From Lysinibacillus_B sp031181585 (GTDB lineage: Bacteria > Bacillota > Bacilli > Bacillales_A > Planococcaceae), in contig NZ_CP154840.1 of assembly GCF_047301505.1 (NCBI RefSeq), forward strand, positions 1,674,001 through 1,738,000: DNA of 64,000 nt. The letters run 5' to 3'. The position numbers and the translations under genes are program-made. The first letter of the stretch is position 1. The number at the start of each line of letters is the position of its first letter. Positions 51,690 to 59,920 of the stretch are shown piece after piece. The notes under the pieces are model-generated. The model had not been told where the DNA came from. It searched no databases and saw only the letters and a list, made by a program, of their open reading frames with translations.

Positions 51690-52259
51690 ATGGCCGGACT
51701 CGAAGAAGTCTTCGGTGTAAATCCGATCGATCAATGGCGACAAAATTAGCGACTTTTCCCAGCGGGGCGCTTGTCAGAGTAGGAGCTAAGGTAAGCAAGG
51801 GTGCCATTAATATTGGGAAAAAAGTGGTGGGACAAGTAAAGAATGTCTTTCATCCAGACAAGGTAAAAGAAGTGTACGACGATTATATAAAGTCTTCACG
51901 GTAGAAGAGTTATAAGTACTTTAAGGCTTATACGAAGAAATTAAGGGGTGTAAACACCTCTTATATATGAAGCAGCTACATGGCTGGGCAGCATAAAGTT
52001 CCGAAGAGAGTAAGTGAAGTCGCACATAGCGATTTAGTTGGTACCCTGTTCCAAAACAAGGTGAAGGTTATTATGATCATGCTTAAGAAGTTTCTAAAAC
52101 ATAACGTGGTTTAGTAGGTTTGAACCGGGGTTGGAAAAGAATGATCGAAAATCTTAATTTAGATAATGAACTTCGACAACTTTACATAACTAAGGTGAAT
52201 GAGGTAAACGCCAAGATGAAAAAATTGAAGATATGTTTGCCCCCAATGGCGGAGTGTAA
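51690..52259 (+). pseudogene. Decayed toxin tip, possibly polymorphic toxin type 28-like
   Basis: A single protein can be followed through several lesions. GLEEVFGVNPIDQ (from 51690), a one-base loss near 51730, MATKLATFPSGALVRVGAKVS ... HPDKVKEVYDDYIKSSR, stop TAG at 51902, SYKYFKAYTKKLRGVNTSYI, stop TGA at 51968, then MAGQHKVPKRVSEVAHSDLVG. A 4-base loss at about 52040 leads into WYPVPKQGEGYYDHA, two TAA codons, RGLVGLNRGWKRMIENLNL ... VNEVNAKM, and a last shift to KIEDMFAPNGGV and the stop. The tip recalls Ntox28-type toxins from memory. Clearly dead. Confidence 0.78.
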
Positions 52260-52291
52260 CTACTTAAATAATAATGGGAGTAATGGATGTA

Positions 52292-52609
52292 ATGAATAGA
52301 AAAATGAAATTAAAAGAGTTTTTGACCAATGAAGAATATGAAAGTGTAATACAAAATGCAATTCAATATTCTGATGTGTCACTTCCTGTATGGCACTTAA
52401 AAATTACAGATAAATGTCTATGTGAGTTATCAAACCTTGATTTGATCCGCTGTATTAGCCAAGATGTTTTTAAAGATTTAGCAGCGTTTGAAATTATTGA
52501 AAGGATTGATGAACAGAACACACCTTTCTATGCTGACATTGATTCAACGGAAATGATGGGAAGGTTGTCATCCATTAGTCCGGAGATATCCAATAAAATA
52601 GAAAGGTAA
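52292..52609 (+). CDS. Probable immunity protein (cassette 3)
   Basis: About 105 residues. ATG codons at 52274, 52283 and 52292 are all in frame, and GGAG at 52277 favours 52292. Acidic, no signal peptide: LKEFLTNEEYESVIQNAIQYSDVSLPVWHLKI ... CISQDVFKDLAAFEIIERI resembles contact-dependent-inhibition immunity proteins with an N-terminal LNxxxY-like region. It follows the decayed tip by 30 bases and remains intact. Confidence 0.7.
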   Translation: MNRKMKLKEFLTNEEYESVIQNAIQYSDVSLPVWHLKITDKCLCELSNLDLIRCISQDVFKDLAAFEIIERIDEQNTPFYADIDSTEMMGRLSSISPEISNKIER

Positions 52610-52616
52610 GATTATT

Positions 52617-52904
52617 ATGAATGTTTTAGAAGGATTTTTGCAGGCAGAAATTAATACACAGGAATTATATGAAGATATCATGTCTTTTATAACTTCCTAT
52701 CATATCAGATGTGGGGAATTTGAAGGGAATGAATATATAATAAAAAAAATGGATCAAACAAATTTTATCTTATTTCCGGAATATATAGATGCAGATGGTA
52801 AAAGAGAAATACACGGAGCAGTATCAGTTTATAGAAACAATTTAATCAAAGAGATTAATGACCGTGCTCAAGTTAAAGGAATACAAGTAATAGATGAAAA
52901 TTAG
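52617..52904 (+). CDS. Second possible immunity protein (cassette 3)
   Basis: 95 residues, acidic, starting seven bases after the previous stop with AGGTAAGATT upstream (weak ribosome site). No recognised family. A second antidote in the same operon, or the antidote of a lost tip, would both fit. Intact frame. Confidence 0.6.
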   Translation: MNVLEGFLQAEINTQELYEDIMSFITSYHIRCGEFEGNEYIIKKMDQTNFILFPEYIDADGKREIHGAVSVYRNNLIKEINDRAQVKGIQVIDEN

Positions 52905-52942
52905 TAGTTACTAAGAAATGATTTTAGTTCGAAAAAAATCTA

Positions 52943-53112
52943 ATTATAAATACTGGCGTTATAAAGATACAAAAAGGATTAAAGCAAAGTGCAGAAACAG
53001 TTATTATTGATGGGAGATAGGCAGGAGTAACTACTGAGCAGGGTCTTCACATAATAAAATATCTGGAAAAATAGAAACATGGATAAATGTTGGATTAATT
53101 ACTCATCCGTAG
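52943..53112 (+). pseudogene. C-terminal remnant of a nuclease-like toxin tip
   Basis: TGVIKIQKGLKQSAETVIIDGR, stop TAG at 53018, AGVTTEQGLHII, a frameshift near 53063, then SGKIETWINVGLITHP and a stop at 53112. The pattern (I/V)IDxR-AG-(T)xEQ ... II ... GK-(V/I)E-W is what I recall from CdiA-type endonuclease tails, but the family is unconfirmed. No start, pre-tip or export domain remains. Confidence 0.62.
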
Positions 53113-53121
53113 TAGGAAATT

Positions 53122-53364
53122 ATGGCGAGATTAAACTGTAAATGTGGAGAACTTCTTACAAATTCATTGTCCCCAAATAATATAGAATCGGTGGTTTATA
53201 CTGACGAAGAATGGAATGATATTATTAACCAAGGAGAGAAGGTAGACCCTCTCTCTATACCAGAACCACGATATGAAGTATGGCGATGTCCTAAATGTGA
53301 GAGAATATATGTATTTAAAGAAGATGAAGATGGTCCTTATAAAACTTATATATTAGAGAAATAA
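53122..53364 (+). CDS. Small zinc-ribbon-like immunity protein (cassette 4)
   Basis: 80 residues. CKCGE near the N-terminus and CPKCER near the C-terminus form a probable four-Cys zinc site, with an acidic middle. ATG lies nine bases after the toxin remnant stop and is preceded by AGGAAAT. Small proteins of this build often follow toxin tips ending in a nuclease tail, so immunity is inferred from position. It is followed by a type 1 terminator. Confidence 0.65.
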   Translation: MARLNCKCGELLTNSLSPNNIESVVYTDEEWNDIINQGEKVDPLSIPEPRYEVWRCPKCERIYVFKEDEDGPYKTYILEK

Positions 53365-53428
53365 CTTCATAGGAGTAAACTTCACTAAAGTTGTAAAAAG
53401 TAGAGAGAATTACTGTAAATTTGGAAAT

Positions 53429-53459
53429 CTTGATTGGCTAAATGCTTTTCAAGGTTTTT
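53429..53459 (+). terminator. Type 1 array terminator, copy d
   Basis: CTTGAT-TGGCTAAATGCTT-TTCAAG then GTTTTTA. Nearly the same as copy b. Confidence 0.75.
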
Positions 53460-53711
53460 ATGTTAATTTACGTTTAAGAAACTGGTATTTGAGCGAGACA
53501 TCAAAAAAACGATTTATTTAAAAATCAAGAGAACCAGATGGTAATACTCTGTAAGAGGCTTTACTTTAATCCGGAGCTAGAAGAAAATTATGAGTAATTG
53601 AAGAGAGGACATCTTGGGGAGTTATTAGTAGGAGTAGCAAAAAATTAACGAGAAATTTCTAGGTAATAATATAGTAGGGCATGCTGACGAAGTAATCAGA
53701 ATATATAGGTG

Positions 53712-53858
53712 CAGTCAGCCTGTTCTTACTCGTTAACCATTCGGCGAAGGAAGAACTTATGGAAAACCGACTATTTGGATTAGAGAAAAGTGTATGATGG
53801 ACATCCTATTGCCGGAGAACGGCTAAATAAATACTCAAGACAATTAAGATTAAAATAA
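53712..53858 (+). pseudogene. Collapsed toxin cassette: pre-tip start joined to a tip tail
   Basis: Bases 53712-53760 are about 80 % identical by eye to the LXG gene at 48450-48500 (both contain ATTCGGCGAAGGAAGA, coding SAKEE). Directly after it comes GKPTIWIREK, a frameshift, then VYDGHPIAGERLNKYSRQLRLK and a stop at 53858, which looks like the end of a toxin tip. The pre-tip and most of the tip are deleted. Confidence 0.65.
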
Positions 53859-53882
53859 TTTAATGATTAAGAGGTCATAAGT

Positions 53883-54244
53883 ATGAGGAAATATGTTAAG
53901 TTGGATGTTCCAGAAGTAAGTATTCATCCGTTAAGAATAACTGAAGGATGGAATGTTCATTATAATAATTTTTGGGAAATAGATCCGCAGACGTTAGATA
54001 TGGATGATGATCGATGGTTTATGTTTACCGATAGTTTATGCAATTACATCACGAGAAAACATCATTAACATTAGACTTAGGCTGGAATCCTGACATTCCC
54101 CCCGAGGGCAATTACTTAGTGTTAATTGTAAAGGATTCGGACTGGGAAAATCCCATTCGTGAATTCACATCAAATGATTACAAAAAAGTGATTGAGTTTA
54201 TTGAATTAAATTTGAAACAGATTACTTCTAATTGGTGGAAATAA
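53883..54244 (+). pseudogene. Frameshifted immunity gene (cassette 5)
   Basis: Two overlapping frames make one protein. MRKYVKLDVPEVSIHPLRI ... DDDRWFMFTDSL runs from 53883; the second frame continues with QLHHEKTSLTLDLGWNPDIPPEGNY ... WENPIREF and ends at 54244. Loss of one base at about 54039 (restoring CTG CAA) would join them as SL-LQLHHEK. The whole protein would have 120 residues. I recall similar 120-residue proteins next to polymorphic toxins. One of the few immunity genes in the array that is broken. Confidence 0.72.
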
Positions 54245-54245
54245 T

Positions 54246-54290
54246 ACAATTAGAAAACTTATAAAGAATGGCTTAGAGGCGAGTAAGTAA
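54246..54290 (+). pseudogene. Possible short toxin tail
   Basis: TIRKLIKNGLEASK and a stop at 54290, in the position where other cassettes carry a toxin tail. Only 14 residues are readable, so this is weak. The next immunity-like gene starts 98 bases later. Confidence 0.25.
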
Positions 54291-54388
54291 TTGTTTTTGT
54301 ATTGAGTACTTAGAGGAGAAATGCTCAAGTTGAAACTGTTTCTGCTTAATAATATTTAGAGGGAGAAAAATTCAAGGAGCGAAGAATT

Positions 54389-54640
54389 GTGGCGGTTTTT
54401 GTAGTAATGGTAAAAGACTTCGAAGATGAGGATAGGGTAGTATATTTTTATGGACCCAATGAGAATACAATGGGACGGATTGAATATGATAAAAAACATG
54501 GGGTAATTAATCAGATTTCTCCTATAGAATCAAATGATTTTGCAGATGATTTCTTTTTTAAGAGAGCCGGCAGACGCCTTTCAAGAATGATTATGAGAGA
54601 AAATCATAACTTTGTTGATCGAACAACTATAGAATCTTAA
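54389..54640 (+). CDS. Possible immunity protein (cassette 6)
   Basis: 83 residues from GTG, with AAGGAGCG upstream. Beta-rich N-terminal half (AVFVVMVKDFEDEDRVVYFYGP), then an acidic helix-rich end. No family recognised. A type 2 terminator follows at 54690. Small size, isolation and location suggest an orphan antidote. Confidence 0.6.
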   Translation: MAVFVVMVKDFEDEDRVVYFYGPNENTMGRIEYDKKHGVINQISPIESNDFADDFFFKRAGRRLSRMIMRENHNFVDRTTIES

Positions 54641-54689
54641 TGATAGCAGATAAATATCTTGAGTGACTAGAGATGGAAAAATCGAATTT

Positions 54690-54725
54690 AGCACCTGATT
54701 GTCAGCTAAAAGCAGCAAGTGTTTT
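54690..54725 (+). terminator. Type 2 array terminator, copy b
   Basis: AGCACCTGATTGTC ... GCAGCAAGTGTTTTCC, the same arrangement as copies a and c with a weaker stem. Confidence 0.65.
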
Positions 54726-54728
54726 CCT

Positions 54729-54809
54729 AATTTAAAGCATAAGGGAAAGTTGAATATCTACGGACCGTTACAGTTTTACTCTCTATTAGAGACAGGGGTG
54801 AGTAAGTAA
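54729..54809 (+). pseudogene. C-terminal tail of a lost toxin tip (cassette 7)
   Basis: KHKGKLNIYGPLQFYSLLETGVSK followed by TAA at 54807-54809. It has no start and no upstream domain. The TAA shares its last base with the ATG of the next gene, the stop/start overlap expected of a toxin-immunity pair. Confidence 0.5.
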
Positions 54810-55249
54810 TGAGATTAGTAAATACTTATCTTTCAGTAGAAGAATTAAAGAAACAAGATATAACAATCATACGTCATTTATTTACAAAAGAATATGCTGA
54901 AAATATTGAAGTGAATAGCTATAAGTATGAGGACCGAAAGTATTTTGAAACGGACTTTGATATAATTGATGTAGAATTTCACAACGAAAATATTTATAAA
55001 GAAATTGATAAGTTGATCAATATACATGAACAAGCAATTCAGTTAATTAATCAAGATGTTGAGGTAATCGTTGCGAATGACGATACAGACACAGAGATAC
55101 AATTACTTGAAAAAACCTGTCATGATATATCGGGATTTGGTTTGTTTATTACAAAGAGAAAAATTGATAAAATCAAGCCTTATTATACTTCAGGTATTTG
55201 TAATGCATACTTAAATTTTGAGAATGTTAGTTTTGGTGTAATCTTCTAG
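54809..55249 (+). CDS. Possible immunity protein (cassette 7)
   Basis: 146 residues, very acidic, AT-rich, no signal peptide. AGGGGTGAG precedes the ATG, which overlaps the toxin tail stop. No recognised family. It has two near-equal halves by length with alternating strand/helix pattern. Intact frame although its toxin is gone. Followed 145 bases later by a type 2 terminator. Confidence 0.65.
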   Translation: MRLVNTYLSVEELKKQDITIIRHLFTKEYAENIEVNSYKYEDRKYFETDFDIIDVEFHNENIYKEIDKLINIHEQAIQLINQDVEVIVANDDTDTEIQLLEKTCHDISGFGLFITKRKIDKIKPYYTSGICNAYLNFENVSFGVIF

Positions 55250-55392
55250 TGCCTTTAGTAAGGTGTTAGGAAAAATGGGCCTCCAGATACTAAGAATTAA
55301 AGAGAAGTATACAGATCGTATGGAAATACATATTTAATTTTTGGTGATCAAGGTTTTAGATTCAAAAGTTTAATAGAAAATAATAAAGTGAA

Positions 55393-55436
55393 GATAGCAC
55401 CTGATTGTCTAATAAAGACAGCAAGTGCTATTTTTT
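55393..55436 (+). terminator. Type 2 array terminator, copy c
   Basis: ATAGCAC-CTGATT-GTCT-AATA-AAGAC-AGCAAG-TGCTAT then six T. The best-preserved copy. Confidence 0.85.
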
Positions 55437-55446
55437 ATCAATAATA

Positions 55447-55581
55447 AATGAAATTGAAAGTCGGGAGGATGTTAGAGTTACTTATAATACAATAGGAGAT
55501 CGTATTAAGCAGCACCGAAATTGCTGGGGAAATAATGCAGGATACATAAAAGGAATTAGAAAGTTAAGGGGGTCTTTATAA
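55447..55581 (+). pseudogene. C-terminal tail of a lost toxin tip (cassette 8)
   Basis: About 44 residues, open and ending in TAA: SREDVRVTYNTIGDRIKQH ... GNNAGYIKGIRKLRGSL. It has no start and begins just after a terminator. The SMI1-type gene starts at the very next base, and its ribosome site (GGGGG) lies inside this tail. Confidence 0.6.
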
Positions 55582-56223
55582 ATGGTAGATTTATCGAGCA
55601 TTGCAGGGTTAGTAAGATACAAAGCAGCTAGCGAAATGGATATTCAAGAAATGGAAAGCCGGTTAGGCGTAAACTTACCTAATGCTTACAAGGATTTGTT
55701 AAGACATACGAATGGCCTGTCAATTGGCGGTGGACTTTTCATTTATGGGACAGAAGATATCTTGGAAAGGAATGAAACATGGGAAGTAGATAAATATGCC
55801 CCGGGTACGATCGCTGTCGGGGATGATGGCGGAGGAAATGTATTCTTAATGTATGCTTCGCAAAACACAAAAGAAGTGTTAGTTGTTGATTGCGGGGATA
55901 TGAATCCCGACCATGCTGCGATTATCACCTCAGATTTTAGTAAATGGGTAAACGAAGGTTTTATAGGTATGACAGAAAATAATTTACTAGTTGATATACC
56001 GGATAGTTGTAAGGTAGTGTTAGTAACTGCTCCAAGAGAAGGTGTAAAAGATTTAGTGAAGATAAAAAGTGTTTTAGGGATTGAAATTTCTCCAGGAGAA
56101 CTATTGAAGGCTTCCAAACATCCTCCGTATACATTGATAGAGAGCTATCCATATGGGAAAGCAAAGAAGCTAATTGAAAAGCTGGGACCGGTTGGGGATG
56201 TGCTTGAAATAGAAGAGAATTAA
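55582..56223 (+). CDS. SMI1/KNR4-family immunity protein (cassette 8)
   Basis: 213 residues. The SMI1/KNR4 fold is recognisable in MDIQEMESRLGVNLPNAYKDLLRHTNGLSIGGGLFIYG ... YAPGTIAVGDDGGGNVFLMY, ending with DFSKWV. A C-terminal extension of about 60 residues (VVLVTAPREGVKDLVKIKSVLGIEISPGELLKA) resembles a ribosomal L7/L12 C-terminal-like domain, a combination also seen in toxin immunity genes. SMI1 proteins are the commonest antidotes of polymorphic toxins. It directly follows a toxin tail. Confidence 0.85.
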   Translation: MVDLSSIAGLVRYKAASEMDIQEMESRLGVNLPNAYKDLLRHTNGLSIGGGLFIYGTEDILERNETWEVDKYAPGTIAVGDDGGGNVFLMYASQNTKEVLVVDCGDMNPDHAAIITSDFSKWVNEGFIGMTENNLLVDIPDSCKVVLVTAPREGVKDLVKIKSVLGIEISPGELLKASKHPPYTLIESYPYGKAKKLIEKLGPVGDVLEIEEN

Positions 56224-56283
56224 GTACATGAAATACTATTGGAGAATTCTAAACCAAGCTTTATAGAGCTCAGGGGGATAATC

Positions 56284-56598
56284 ATGAATATTGCTAATGA
56301 AATGGAAGCTATATTATCCAAAAGAAAAGAACTGCATCTAAACGATGACTATGGAATACAAAAAAGCTGGAACGAAATAACAGAAGTTCTTTCGGGAAAT
56401 GAGGAGAGGGCAATAAGGTACTTAGAGAATTGTAACAAAGAGGATTTATATTATATAAGTGAGGTTTTTGAAGATATAGCTGAAAAATTACAAAGTAAAA
56501 AACTAATTGTCACACTAAGGGAACTAGACAGAAAATACCCCGAGTTAGAAATGACAAAGGGTATCGATTTAGCAGAGAGTTATATAGAGATTTTATAA
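56284..56598 (+). CDS. Possible immunity protein (end of array)
   Basis: 104 residues from ATG 56284, seven bases after AGGGGGAT. The longer frame from 56239 lacks a ribosome site. All-helical and acidic: NEERAIRYLENCNKEDLYYISEVFEDIAEKLQS ... LRELDRKYPELEMTKGIDLAESYI, a pattern I have seen in small proteins at the end of toxin-immunity loci. Same operon as the SMI1 gene. Confidence 0.68.
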   Translation: MNIANEMEAILSKRKELHLNDDYGIQKSWNEITEVLSGNEERAIRYLENCNKEDLYYISEVFEDIAEKLQSKKLIVTLRELDRKYPELEMTKGIDLAESYIEIL

Positions 56599-57060
56599 AT
56601 GTAATCTATAGGGTTTTCAAAAATATAAAATAAATATATATCCATTTAACAGCGGTTTTGATTAATAGATGGAGGCTTCTCGTAAAAAGAATTTCCGCAC
56701 GAACCTCCATTACTGCTTGACTCAATTATTACAGAAGACGCATGATCTGTATATACAATTTATCTCAGGCTCAGTCAATGAATATGCATTAATCCTTTGA
56801 GAAGTTATACAAGCCTGGAAAGTAAAAGGATGATTTTAGAGAATCACTTCATATTAGATCGAGCAAATGAATTACTTCCTTACAAAGGAACAGCAAGATA
56901 AAAATTCTCAAAGAAATCCAACACTAGGTAATATAAGTTCAATAGTATTGATAGTGCTGAGTGACTAGGCTTTTCAGAACGTGGCCGGAATTCAATAATT
57001 CCATTAAAAAAAGCGCTGACCGATACAGTCAACGCCCGTAATCTCTCAATTCAATCCTCT
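56599..57060. other. Gene-free right edge of the toxin array
   Basis: 460 bases with many short stops in all frames. No toxin tail, terminator of the two array types or inter-cassette repeat was found by eye, so the array appears to end here. The terminator of the P-ATPase gene is at its right end. Confidence 0.45.
57004..57035 (-). terminator. Terminator of the P-ATPase gene
   Basis: On the minus strand GCGTTGAC pairs with GTCAGCGC (one wobble) and is followed by a run of T. Confidence 0.85.
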
Positions 57061-59658
57061 CTAGTCTTCTTTCCCAAAGAATACTCTTTCAAGCTGAATG
57101 ATGATCAATGGAATCACTGCTAATCCATACACCCAGAATAATTGCATGTGATTTAATGTTGCTACCTCAAACCAGCCTGCGATCAGTACAGTGTTTAAAA
57201 GGGTTAAGCCTAGTAAAAAGGCAATCCACACAGCGATGTTTGAGAACAGTCCTAGTTTGAAGATGGATTGATCTGCCCGGCAGTTGAAGCCGTGGAACAG
57301 ACGTGCTAAACATAATGTAGCAAAGGCCATCGTACTGCCTACTAATGGATCACCGGATGATAAGCCGACTTGGAAGGCGATAATGGTTACTGCTGCAATC
57401 ACCAGACCCTCTAATCCTACCTGGGTGGCGAACTTTTTATTAAGTAATGGCTCCTGGATATTACGCGGTTTTTCTTTCATCAGCTTTTTATTGTGCGGCT
57501 CTAGTCCAATGGCAATTGCCGGCAAGCTGTCTGTTAGTAAGTTGATAAATAGTAAGTGTACAGGAGCAAAAGGAACCGGCAGTGCGAGCAGTGTAGCGTA
57601 CAGCACGACTAGAATAGCCCCTGCATTTCCGGATAATAAAAACTTAATGGCATTTTTAATGTTGGCATAAATACTTCGCCCGTTTGAGATGGCTTTGACA
57701 ATCGTTAGGAAATTATCGTCGGTTAAAATCATGGAGGAAGCATCTTTTGCGACTTCCGTTCCTGTAATACCCATCGCAACACCGATGTTTGCCTGTTTTA
57801 ACGCAGGGGCATCGTTTACACCGTCACCCGTCATGGCTACGACATGTCCTTTTTCCTGCCAAGCTTTCACAATACGGATTTTATGCTCCGGCGATACGCG
57901 TGCGTATACGGAGATCTTTTCTACTTTGTTTCGCAGCTCTTCATCTGTTAATCTTTCAATCTCCACGCCTTCCATTGCTTCAGAAGGGTCCTTTAAAATA
58001 CCGATTTGTTTGGCAATCGCCGTGGCAGTGATTTTATGGTCGCCCGTAATCATGACCGGCTTGATGCCTGCATCAATACAATCCGCAATGGCCTGTGCAG
58101 ATTCCTCACGCGGCGGGTCCATCATTGCCACTAATCCAACGAATGTATAATTATTTTCATCTTCCGGACTGATGCGGGGGGAGAAGACATCTTTATAAGC
58201 GATGGCCAGTACCCGCAGTCCCTCACTCGAAAAGTTATGAGCAGCTCGTCGAATGCTTTCAAGGTGCTCGTCCGTGATGCCCATTGCACCTCGTGACGTT
58301 TCCATTCTTCTAATACGCGGCAGCAGAACATCAACAGCACCTTTTGTAATGAGTACACTGCGCGTCCCCATACGGTTAACTGTACTCATCAATTTACGAG
58401 TCGAATCAAACGGTACTTCACCGACACGTTGATGAAGGCCTCTTATGATTTGTTCATTCAGTTCATATTGGCGGCCTAAATTGACAAGCGCCAATTCTGT
58501 TGGGTCCCCGATTTGCTTGCCATCAGAGAGTATGGAATCGTTACATAACAAAGCCATATCGACGAATTTTTTATGAAGCTGATTTTTCATCTGCAGCTGA
58601 TCGTGCCCGAAAATTCCTTCACTTACATAAATTTTTCGAACGGTCATTTTGTTTTGCGTAAGCGTGCCCGTCTTATCCGAACAAATGATAGAAACACTGC
58701 CGAGACTTTCAACGGCAGGCAATTTGCGCATAATCGCGTTTTCCTTCGCCATGTTTTGTGTGCCTAATGCAAGGACAATCGTCACGATCGAACTCAATGC
58801 CTCCGGAATGGCTGCAACGGCTAATGAAACGGCAAACATGAAGGAATCGACTAGCTCACGGCCGCGTAAAATATCCAGTCCAAAAATAATAAGGCAAATA
58901 ACAATGATCCCAAATGCAAGCCGCTTACCAAAGTTATCGAGGCTTACTTGAAGCGGTGTTTTCTTTTCCTTTGCACTATCTAATAAACTAGCGATTTTCC
59001 CGATTTCCGTATCCATACCGATCGATGTAACGATGACTTGTCCACGTCCCTTAGTGACAAAGCTGCCCGAAAAGACCATGTTCTTTTTATCACCAAGTGC
59101 TACATCTGTCTCGTTAATAATATTTGCCATTTTATCGATTGCCAGTGATTCACCAGTGAGTGAGCTTTCATTGATTTGCAATCCATGGCTTTGAATGATA
59201 CGGCCATCCGCGCTGATATAATCGCCAGACTCCAAAATAAGAATATCTCCGACAATAACCTCTCTAGACGGAATCTCAATTGTTTCTCCATTCCGCAGCA
59301 CCTTTGCGATCGGGGCGGCCATGGCTTTTAGGCTGTTGAGTGATTTCTCCGCTTTTATATGCTGTACGGTGCCTAAAATAGAGTTTAAAACAATGACTAC
59401 GATGATGACGACGGAACTTTCAACATCTCCAAGAAAGATAGAAATCACAGCTGCCACAATTAAAATGATGACCAAGAAGTCCTGGAACTGCTCTAAAAAG
59501 ACCTGCACCGCATTTTTTTGTTTACCTTCTTTTAATTCGTTGTACCCATGCTTTTTGTGGCGTAATTGAACTTCATAATCCGTTAATCCTTGAGGCGTTA
59601 CGTCCAATTCTTTCATTACCTCTTGGGCAGAGGCTCGGTAGTATTGTGTTGCGTTCAT
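57061..59658 (-). CDS. Calcium-type P-ATPase (P2A)
   Basis: 865 residues with the SERCA/PMR1-like layout. N-terminal cation ATPase domain (YYRASAQEVMKELDV), actuator motif SSLTGES, helix 4 metal site VAAIPEAL, phosphorylation site SDKTGTLTQNK, MITGDHKITA, hinge MTGDGVNDAPALKQA, and the helix 5/6 sites with NLLTDSLPAIAIG. It exports calcium from the cytoplasm using ATP, as YloB does in Bacillus subtilis; manganese transport is possible. Monocistronic. No riboswitch was recognised in its 260-base leader. Confidence 0.94.
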   Translation of the reverse strand: MNATQYYRASAQEVMKELDVTPQGLTDYEVQLRHKKHGYNELKEGKQKNAVQVFLEQFQDFLVIILIVAAVISIFLGDVESSVVIIVVIVLNSILGTVQHIKAEKSLNSLKAMAAPIAKVLRNGETIEIPSREVIVGDILILESGDYISADGRIIQSHGLQINESSLTGESLAIDKMANIINETDVALGDKKNMVFSGSFVTKGRGQVIVTSIGMDTEIGKIASLLDSAKEKKTPLQVSLDNFGKRLAFGIIVICLIIFGLDILRGRELVDSFMFAVSLAVAAIPEALSSIVTIVLALGTQNMAKENAIMRKLPAVESLGSVSIICSDKTGTLTQNKMTVRKIYVSEGIFGHDQLQMKNQLHKKFVDMALLCNDSILSDGKQIGDPTELALVNLGRQYELNEQIIRGLHQRVGEVPFDSTRKLMSTVNRMGTRSVLITKGAVDVLLPRIRRMETSRGAMGITDEHLESIRRAAHNFSSEGLRVLAIAYKDVFSPRISPEDENNYTFVGLVAMMDPPREESAQAIADCIDAGIKPVMITGDHKITATAIAKQIGILKDPSEAMEGVEIERLTDEELRNKVEKISVYARVSPEHKIRIVKAWQEKGHVVAMTGDGVNDAPALKQANIGVAMGITGTEVAKDASSMILTDDNFLTIVKAISNGRSIYANIKNAIKFLLSGNAGAILVVLYATLLALPVPFAPVHLLFINLLTDSLPAIAIGLEPHNKKLMKEKPRNIQEPLLNKKFATQVGLEGLVIAAVTIIAFQVGLSSGDPLVGSTMAFATLCLARLFHGFNCRADQSIFKLGLFSNIAVWIAFLLGLTLLNTVLIAGWFEVATLNHMQLFWVYGLAVIPLIIIQLERVFFGKED

Positions 59659-59869
59659 TAGAAAACCCCTCCATCGGTCTATATGAATGATCTATCCTTT
59701 AACCGGAGTGCCAAGCAGATTTTGATAGCCGATTATTTCAACCTGACCTAACCGATTGGATCATTCAATATAACCAAATGTATGGTTAGCATCTTCAAAA
59801 TATACTTTTATAAGACTACTTTTCTATTCTTTTTTGTAGAAGCCGATGTCTCGTTAGCATATGTGAAAA

Positions 59870-59897
59870 GAGCGTTAATACGAGATCAACGCTCTAG
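59870..59897 (-). terminator. Terminator of the ytaF-like gene
   Basis: On the minus strand AGAGCGTTG ... AACGCTCT, then TTTT, directly after the gene end. Confidence 0.85.
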
Positions 59898-59920
59898 TCA
59901 AATAATATTCATCTAGATAA

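Noticed and set aside
47391..55436. CRISPR-like or integron-like spacing of the array hairpins
   Set aside because: Intervals are irregular, there are no cas or integrase genes, and the hairpins end in T runs, so terminators explain them better.
57284..59569. Several plus-strand frames of 80-150 codons opposite the P-ATPase gene
   Set aside because: They are mirror frames of a strongly conserved minus-strand gene and have no ribosome sites.
59659..59869. Possible manganese (yybP-ykoY) riboswitch before the P-ATPase gene
   Set aside because: Manganese riboswitches often precede such genes, but I could not find the conserved aptamer segments; only unordered inverted repeats are seen.
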